Positions 63,345-64,000 of a stretch of DNA of 64,000 nt are shown here, in pieces. The stretch is from Sphingomonas alba (lineage in GTDB: Bacteria; Pseudomonadota; Alphaproteobacteria; Sphingomonadales; Sphingomonadaceae), in NCBI RefSeq assembly GCF_023516555.1, contig NZ_JAMGBD010000002.1, forward strand, positions 372,001 to 436,000, given 5' to 3'. The notes beneath the pieces are model-generated. The model was not told the DNA's origin, searched no databases, and saw only the letters and a list, made by a program, of their open reading frames with translations. The translations under genes and the position numbers were made by a program. Position 1 is the stretch's first letter. Each line of letters opens with the position of its first letter.

Positions 63345-63691
63345 TGCCGAAATTCGGTTCCTGGGATGAGGTCGTTGCGTTCGCGCTGACCTTGCCGGGG
63401 ACCGAACTGTCCAAGTCCTGGGGTAGTCCTGCGGTGAAAGTCGCCGCGAACGGCCGCGCGTTCCTCTACACCGGGCGGGAGCCGGACAGTTTCGTCCTGG
63501 CGATCGACCAGGACAGCAAGCTGATCCTGCTCGAGACAGATCCCGACACTTATTGGCAGACGCCGCATTACGAGGGCTGGGACGGCGTTCTGGTGCGTTT
63601 TGCGAGCGACGATCCGGAGCGGGTTGCAGCCATGATCGAGCGCGCCCGCGATGAGGCTGCGGCCAAGAAGCCGCCGAGGACGCGAAAGTGA
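63344..63691 (+). CDS. MmcQ/YjbR family protein
   Basis: A 115-residue protein with the YjbR fold pattern (SWDEVVAFALTLPGTELSKS, then FLYTGREPDSFVLAI and WDGVLVRFAS). Family members bind DNA weakly or have unknown roles. The start overlaps the upstream stop (TGATG) and its own stop overlaps the next GTG. Confidence 0.85.
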   Translation: MPKFGSWDEVVAFALTLPGTELSKSWGSPAVKVAANGRAFLYTGREPDSFVLAIDQDSKLILLETDPDTYWQTPHYEGWDGVLVRFASDDPERVAAMIERARDEAAAKKPPRTRK

Positions 63692-64000
63692 GCCGGTTCG
63701 AGGCGTACGTCGCGATCGACTGGTCGGGCGCCAAGGGACGGCGGCACAAAGGCATCGCGGTCGCCGAAGCGCGCGGTGACCGGCCGCCCCGGCTAATCCG
63801 GCCTGACCATGTCTGGTCGCGGACCGATGTACTGGCCTGGCTGCTGAAGCGCGCAGGCCAAGAGCCCACGCTCTTCGGCTTCGACTTCAGCTTTGCCCCG
63901 CCGTTTGCGGAACGTGGTTCATACCTGCCCGGCGAGGCGCGCGTGCCCGAGACCGCCCGGGAGTTTTGGGCCTATGTCGATTCGAGAAGCGGCGACGATG
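63688..64000 (+). CDS. Hypothetical protein, cut by the right edge
   Basis: 104 residues are visible from a GTG that overlaps the upstream stop (GTGA). It begins VSRFEAYVAIDWSGAKGRRH, with a later FGFDFSFAPPF. The AIDWSGAKG and DFSF segments look like an RNase H-type fold (DUF429-like) but this is only a suggestion. The C-terminal part is outside the window. Confidence 0.7.
   Translation, partial: MSRFEAYVAIDWSGAKGRRHKGIAVAEARGDRPPRLIRPDHVWSRTDVLAWLLKRAGQEPTLFGFDFSFAPPFAERGSYLPGEARVPETAREFWAYVDSRSGDD

Overview
The window is a 64 kb piece of a high-GC alphaproteobacterial chromosome, most likely from the order Sphingomonadales (Sphingomonas and relatives). The case rests on protein types rather than on an rRNA gene, which is absent. 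It includes a TIGR02300 protein beside tRNA-Ala(GGC), DUF2794, an actinobacterial-type AhpC/AhpD pair with OxyR and KatG, a sphingomonad-style glycine-zipper protein, an AmpG-type MFS permease and many small sphingomonad-like hypothetical proteins. Genes are densely packed, with frequent 1-4 base stop/start overlaps and several GTG or TTG starts.

Layout. 0-5.4 kb: a multicopper oxidase cut by the left edge, a thiamine-diphosphate enzyme, pcm, thyA and two tandem entericidin-like lipoproteins. 5.4-13.9 kb: rpoB-rpoC on the minus strand, without the usual ribosomal-protein neighbours. 14-23.9 kb: small metabolic and stress genes (DOPA-dioxygenase-like, GFA, hemerythrin, SDR, a serine hydrolase), then lapA-pyrF-accD-folC, an ampG-like permease and a Crp/Fnr regulator. 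23.9-29.6 kb: an accessory-looking stretch of very short genes, a cold-shock gene, repeats and palindromes. 30-32.5 kb: rpsA, ihfB and tRNA-Leu(UAA). 33-39.7 kb: an MFS permease, pgsA and a peroxide-defence locus (katG, oxyR, ahpC, ahpD). 39.7-46 kb: membrane proteins and transporters (TauE, PAP2, DUF2157-like, SulP) with epsC and DUF2794. 46-51.5 kb: rsmD, rluB-like, a response regulator, a Rieske oxygenase coupled to cmk, a TIGR02300 protein, tRNA-Ala and a Flp pilin. 51.7-64 kb: a class A penicillin-binding protein, a family 5 solute-binding lipoprotein, a prolyl oligopeptidase, a DNA glycosylase, a glycosyltransferase, PadR, rarA, a mechanosensitive-channel-like protein, a YjbR/MmcQ protein and a cut gene at the right edge.

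How the genes work together. Most are housekeeping: transcription (rpoBC), translation (rpsA, two tRNAs, rsmD, rluB), nucleotide synthesis (thyA, pyrF, cmk), fatty-acid and phospholipid synthesis (accD, pgsA), envelope building and recycling (PBP, ampG, lapA) and genome maintenance (rarA, glycosylase, ihfB). OxyR probably controls the peroxide genes next to it. An arrangement common in alphaproteobacteria (aroA-cmk-rpsA-ihfB-lapA-pyrF/trpFBA-accD-folC) is broken into three separate blocks here, and aroA and trpFBA are missing from the window.

The most unusual material is at 23.9-29.6 kb and in the intergenic regions: a duplicated element with a conserved hairpin, three copies of a palindrome next to the Crp/Fnr gene, a GTNAC-rich array, coupled micro-genes, a three-copy two-hairpin repeat and twin long palindromes after tRNA-Leu. 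No CRISPR array, transposase, integrase or clear prophage gene was seen.
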